A stretch of 8,180 nt of DNA from an uncultured Eggerthellaceae bacterium (GTDB lineage Bacteria > Actinomycetota > Coriobacteriia > Coriobacteriales > Eggerthellaceae). The translations under genes and the position numbers were made by a program. The stretch covers positions 1-8,180 of the forward strand of contig CAKTXN010000076.1 in NCBI GenBank assembly GCA_934630905.1. Direction: 5' to 3'. Below are positions 6,638-8,180 of the stretch, piece by piece. Under the pieces are notes generated by a model that saw only the letters and a program-made list of their open reading frames with translations, made no database searches and was not told where the DNA came from. The first letter of the stretch is position 1. The number at the start of each line of letters is the position of its first letter.

Positions 6638-6835
6638 CTTCTGCTGGTCAATGCTTCTTCTTGGTCGCACTCTCTCCGCTTACTCGAAGCGTCGCAGTTC
6701 GGCTTGATTCTTCCCACCCCGCGCCTTCTGCCCGGCCAATGCTTCTCTTTGACCGCAGCCCATGCCACTTGTTCGAGGCGTCGCAGTTCGGCTCGATTCT
6801 TCCCGCTTTGCGCCGCTCACCTGCTTCTTCTTTTG
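6562..6835 (+). repeat. 88-bp tandem repeat, about three copies, pyrimidine-rich
   Basis: Units start with ATGCTTCT at 6563, 6651 and 6739, exactly 88 bp apart, and a partial fourth start (CTGCTTCTT) lies at 6821. Each unit has a less conserved stretch of about 25 bp and then a core beginning GCGTCGCAGTTCGGC. The 42-bp cores at 6602-6643 and 6689-6730 differ at one base only. The third core (6778 on) diverges after CTTCCC. Core offsets are 87 and 89 bp, so the third copy falls in a different reading frame, and no ribosome binding site is seen; coding is unlikely. It is not a CRISPR: the units are long and the variable parts are related to each other. I do not recognise the family. Confidence 0.8.
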
Positions 6836-6837
6836 CA

Positions 6838-6954
6838 ATTTACAGAATAAAATAAAGCGTTTATGGAAGGTCTATGCGTACCTGCGACGCTTACCATGGA
6901 TTGCGCGGTCTATCGATGCCGAACGTGAAATCATTTCTGCTAAGGTGGAAAAGA
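6838..6954. other. AT-richer spacer between repeat array and terminator
   Basis: This stretch is AT-richer than its surroundings and begins with an A/T run (6838-6856). It contains an imperfectly placed AAGCGT/ACGCTT inverted pair with a 26-nt loop, and a 21-codon frame from the ATG at 6863 without a Shine-Dalgarno sequence. I see no gene, RNA or convincing promoter in it. Confidence 0.5.
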
Positions 6955-6987
6955 GAAGGGGGACTCTGCAAATGCAGCGCCCCCTTC
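6955..6987. terminator. Bidirectional intrinsic terminator between convergent genes
   Basis: The outer stem is GAAGGGGG (6955-6962) with CCCCCTTC (6980-6987), 8 bp. After a small internal loop comes an inner stem CTGC (6966-6969) with GCAG (6974-6977) around an AAAT loop. On the minus strand the stem runs into a T-rich TCTTTTCC, ending the NlpC/P60 transcript about 50 nt after its stop. On the plus strand a run of seven T (7001-7007) follows about 13 nt later. It can serve both convergent units. Confidence 0.8.
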
Positions 6988-7035
6988 GTGTGCATAAATA
7001 TTTTTTTCCGTTTGCGGGCTTAGAACTATCGGCGA

Positions 7036-8115
7036 TTACCAGCGATGGAACGTCATGCCGCCCTGAATCGGGCCAACAACAATGCCCTGGCCGGGGCTTG
7101 CGGCGTGAATCATCTGGCCGCCGCCAATGTAGATGCCGCAGTGACCGCTGTTCACGGCAATGTCACCCGGCTGCGGGTCGGACACTTCGGTGTAGCCCAG
7201 GAACGTGTAGGTGGTGCCCAGGCGGCTGTAGTTGCCGGTCAGGCAGTAGCTCACGAAGCCAGAGCAGTCAAAGCCGGTCGGGCCAACGCCGCCCCACACG
7301 TATGTGTTCGTGCCTTCGTTGTACAGAGCCCATGCGCGTCCCACAGTCGATCCTGCATCGGCACGTCCGGAGTAGCTGTTATTCGTGTCGCCCGAGGAAG
7401 AGCCGCCACCATTGTCGCTGTCGCCGTCGGAATCATTGTTCTGGTTGTTGTTCCATTCCTCCAGCGCAGCAGCGTCGCGTGCGGCTTGCTCTTCGGCAAG
7501 CAGCTCAGCGGCCTCGGCGCTCAAGTTGTCATAGATGGCCTGCATCTCGGCAACAACGGATTCGGCTTCGTTTTTGATCTCTTCGGCTTCCTTTGCCTTC
7601 TGCGTGGCAATTTCTTGCTGCTCAACCAAAACGATTTTCTGAGCTTCGATTTCAGCCTTCAGATCTTTCGTTTCGGAAATCATGTCGGCATCGTTTTGAT
7701 TCAAAATAGCCAAAAAATCCCAGTTGTTCGCGAATTCCTCGAAGGATGTAGCGCCGAACAGCAGGTCGATAACGGTCAAGTTGCCGGAGCGATACATCGT
7801 GCGTGCGCGCGTGCCCATGAGCTCCTGAAGCTTGGCAATGCGTTGCGTTGCGGCATCAATGCGATCTTGGGCTTCCTGAACGGCCGCTTCGGCGGCTTCT
7901 TGTTCGGCGACGGCTTCCACCCAGTTGTTCGATGCGGTGTCTAAGAATTCCTGCTTCTCAGTCAGTTGCGCGTAGGCGGCATTGGCTTCGGCCTGTTTGT
8001 CGTCGCCCGGCGTTGCAAATGCAGAGAAGGGAAGCGCCAAAGCCAAAAGGAGCGCAAGCGTTGCACTCAGCGTGGCCTTCGCGAACGTTTTTTTGCTTGC
8101 AAATGATTGGTGCAT
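7036..8115 (-). CDS. Secreted NlpC/P60 peptidoglycan endopeptidase with coiled-coil N-terminus
   Basis: 359 residues. The ATG (complement of 8113-8115) has AAGGG 9 nt upstream. Residues 1-34 are a Sec signal peptide: Lys-containing start, hydrophobic run ATLALLLALALPF, and a likely cut after AFA. Residues about 38-215 are Ala/Glu/Gln-rich coiled coil. Inside is GTRARTMYRSGNLTVIDLLF (101-120), resembling the hairpin of PcsB/CwlO-type hydrolases, which are controlled by FtsEX in other Gram-positives. Residues 221-255 are an Asn/Asp/Gly/Ser linker. The C-terminal NlpC/P60 domain (about 256-359) has catalytic C284 in GFDCSGFVSYCL, H325 in SGHCGIYIG and a third residue H337 in MIHAAS, so it should be active. 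Such enzymes cut D-Glu-diaminoacid bonds in wall stem peptides outside the cell. It is transcribed towards the LCP-like gene. Whether FtsEX controls it is inference. Confidence 0.93.
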   Translation of the reverse strand: MHQSFASKKTFAKATLSATLALLLALALPFSAFATPGDDKQAEANAAYAQLTEKQEFLDTASNNWVEAVAEQEAAEAAVQEAQDRIDAATQRIAKLQELMGTRARTMYRSGNLTVIDLLFGATSFEEFANNWDFLAILNQNDADMISETKDLKAEIEAQKIVLVEQQEIATQKAKEAEEIKNEAESVVAEMQAIYDNLSAEAAELLAEEQAARDAAALEEWNNNQNNDSDGDSDNGGGSSSGDTNNSYSGRADAGSTVGRAWALYNEGTNTYVWGGVGPTGFDCSGFVSYCLTGNYSRLGTTYTFLGYTEVSDPQPGDIAVNSGHCGIYIGGGQMIHAASPGQGIVVGPIQGGMTFHRW

Positions 8116-8123
8116 AATAAATA

Positions 8124-8128
8124 CCCTT
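8124..8128 (-). promoter_or_regulatory. Ribosome binding site of the NlpC/P60 gene
   Basis: On the minus strand AAGGG lies 8-9 nt before the ATG. It supports this start and the full signal peptide. Confidence 0.65.
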
Positions 8129-8154
8129 ACAAAATTGGGGTCAATACTCCAGGG

Positions 8155-8163
8155 ATAATACCA
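8155..8163 (-). promoter_or_regulatory. Putative extended -10 promoter of the NlpC/P60 gene
   Basis: On the minus strand TGG-TATTAT forms an extended -10 element, about 40 nt before the start codon, which predicts a leader of about 33 nt. The expected -35 position falls at the window edge and cannot be judged. A TTGACC at 8139-8144 would place its -10 against the start codon and is a poorer alternative. Confidence 0.45.
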
Positions 8164-8180
8164 CAGCGGCGGCGCAAGCC

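Noticed and set aside
6562..6835. CRISPR array
   Set aside because: Repeat units are 88 bp with a 42-bp core, there are only three, the variable segments are clearly related to each other, and no cas gene is present.
6560..6850. 96-codon frame through the 88-bp repeats, and a matching minus-strand frame with GRIEPNCDA-like repeats
   Set aside because: The third repeat copy is in a different frame, there is no Shine-Dalgarno sequence, and composition is that of the repeat. The frames are more likely by-products.
7045..7944. 299-codon open frame on the plus strand
   Set aside because: It is antisense to the NlpC/P60 gene, whose signal peptide and catalytic motifs are clear. Its Val/Ala-rich translation looks like a mirror of the coiled coil.

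Overview
The window is GC-rich and gene-dense. It reads as a chromosomal segment of a Gram-positive actinobacterium, most likely a Coriobacteriia/Eggerthellales-type organism. This is inferred from the high GC, the Gram-positive-type PheS with a four-cysteine loop, and a cell-wall gene set of MurA, an LCP-like protein and a secreted NlpC/P60 hydrolase. The genus cannot be fixed from the sequence alone.

Layout, left to right. 1-1128 (+) is the 3' part of a polytopic membrane protein whose reading frame is open at the window edge. 1293-2072 (+) is a TatD-type metal-dependent hydrolase with an unusual decapeptide repeat just before its first metal motif and a short C-terminus. 2073-2220 is an intergenic region with a perfect 7+7 bp palindrome, a TATACT box and a strong ribosome binding site for pheS. 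2221-3282 (+) is pheS, the phenylalanyl-tRNA synthetase alpha chain, not followed by pheT. 3376-4653 (+) is murA, the first committed enzyme of peptidoglycan synthesis. 4684-6429 (+) is a membrane-anchored LytR-CpsA-Psr-like protein with an Arg/Ser-rich cytoplasmic head, an LCP-like domain lacking the usual catalytic arginine motifs, and a LytR_C domain. 6430-7035 is a 606-bp convergent intergenic region holding a 40-bp purine-rich duplication, three 88-bp pyrimidine-rich tandem repeats partly complementary to it, and a bidirectional hairpin terminator. 7036-8115 (-) is a secreted NlpC/P60 peptidoglycan endopeptidase with a PcsB/CwlO-like coiled coil, and its promoter lies at the right edge.

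The plus-strand genes pheS, murA and the LCP-like gene are closely spaced and probably cotranscribed. murA makes UDP-GlcNAc-enolpyruvate for the wall, LCP proteins normally attach polymers to it, and the NlpC/P60 enzyme cuts it, so the right two thirds is largely a cell-envelope neighbourhood with a tRNA synthetase gene at its head. The observations most worth a second look are the degenerate LCP domain, the complementary repeat complex after it, the repeat inside the TatD N-terminus, and pheS without pheT. No mobile element, tRNA, rRNA or CRISPR array was seen.
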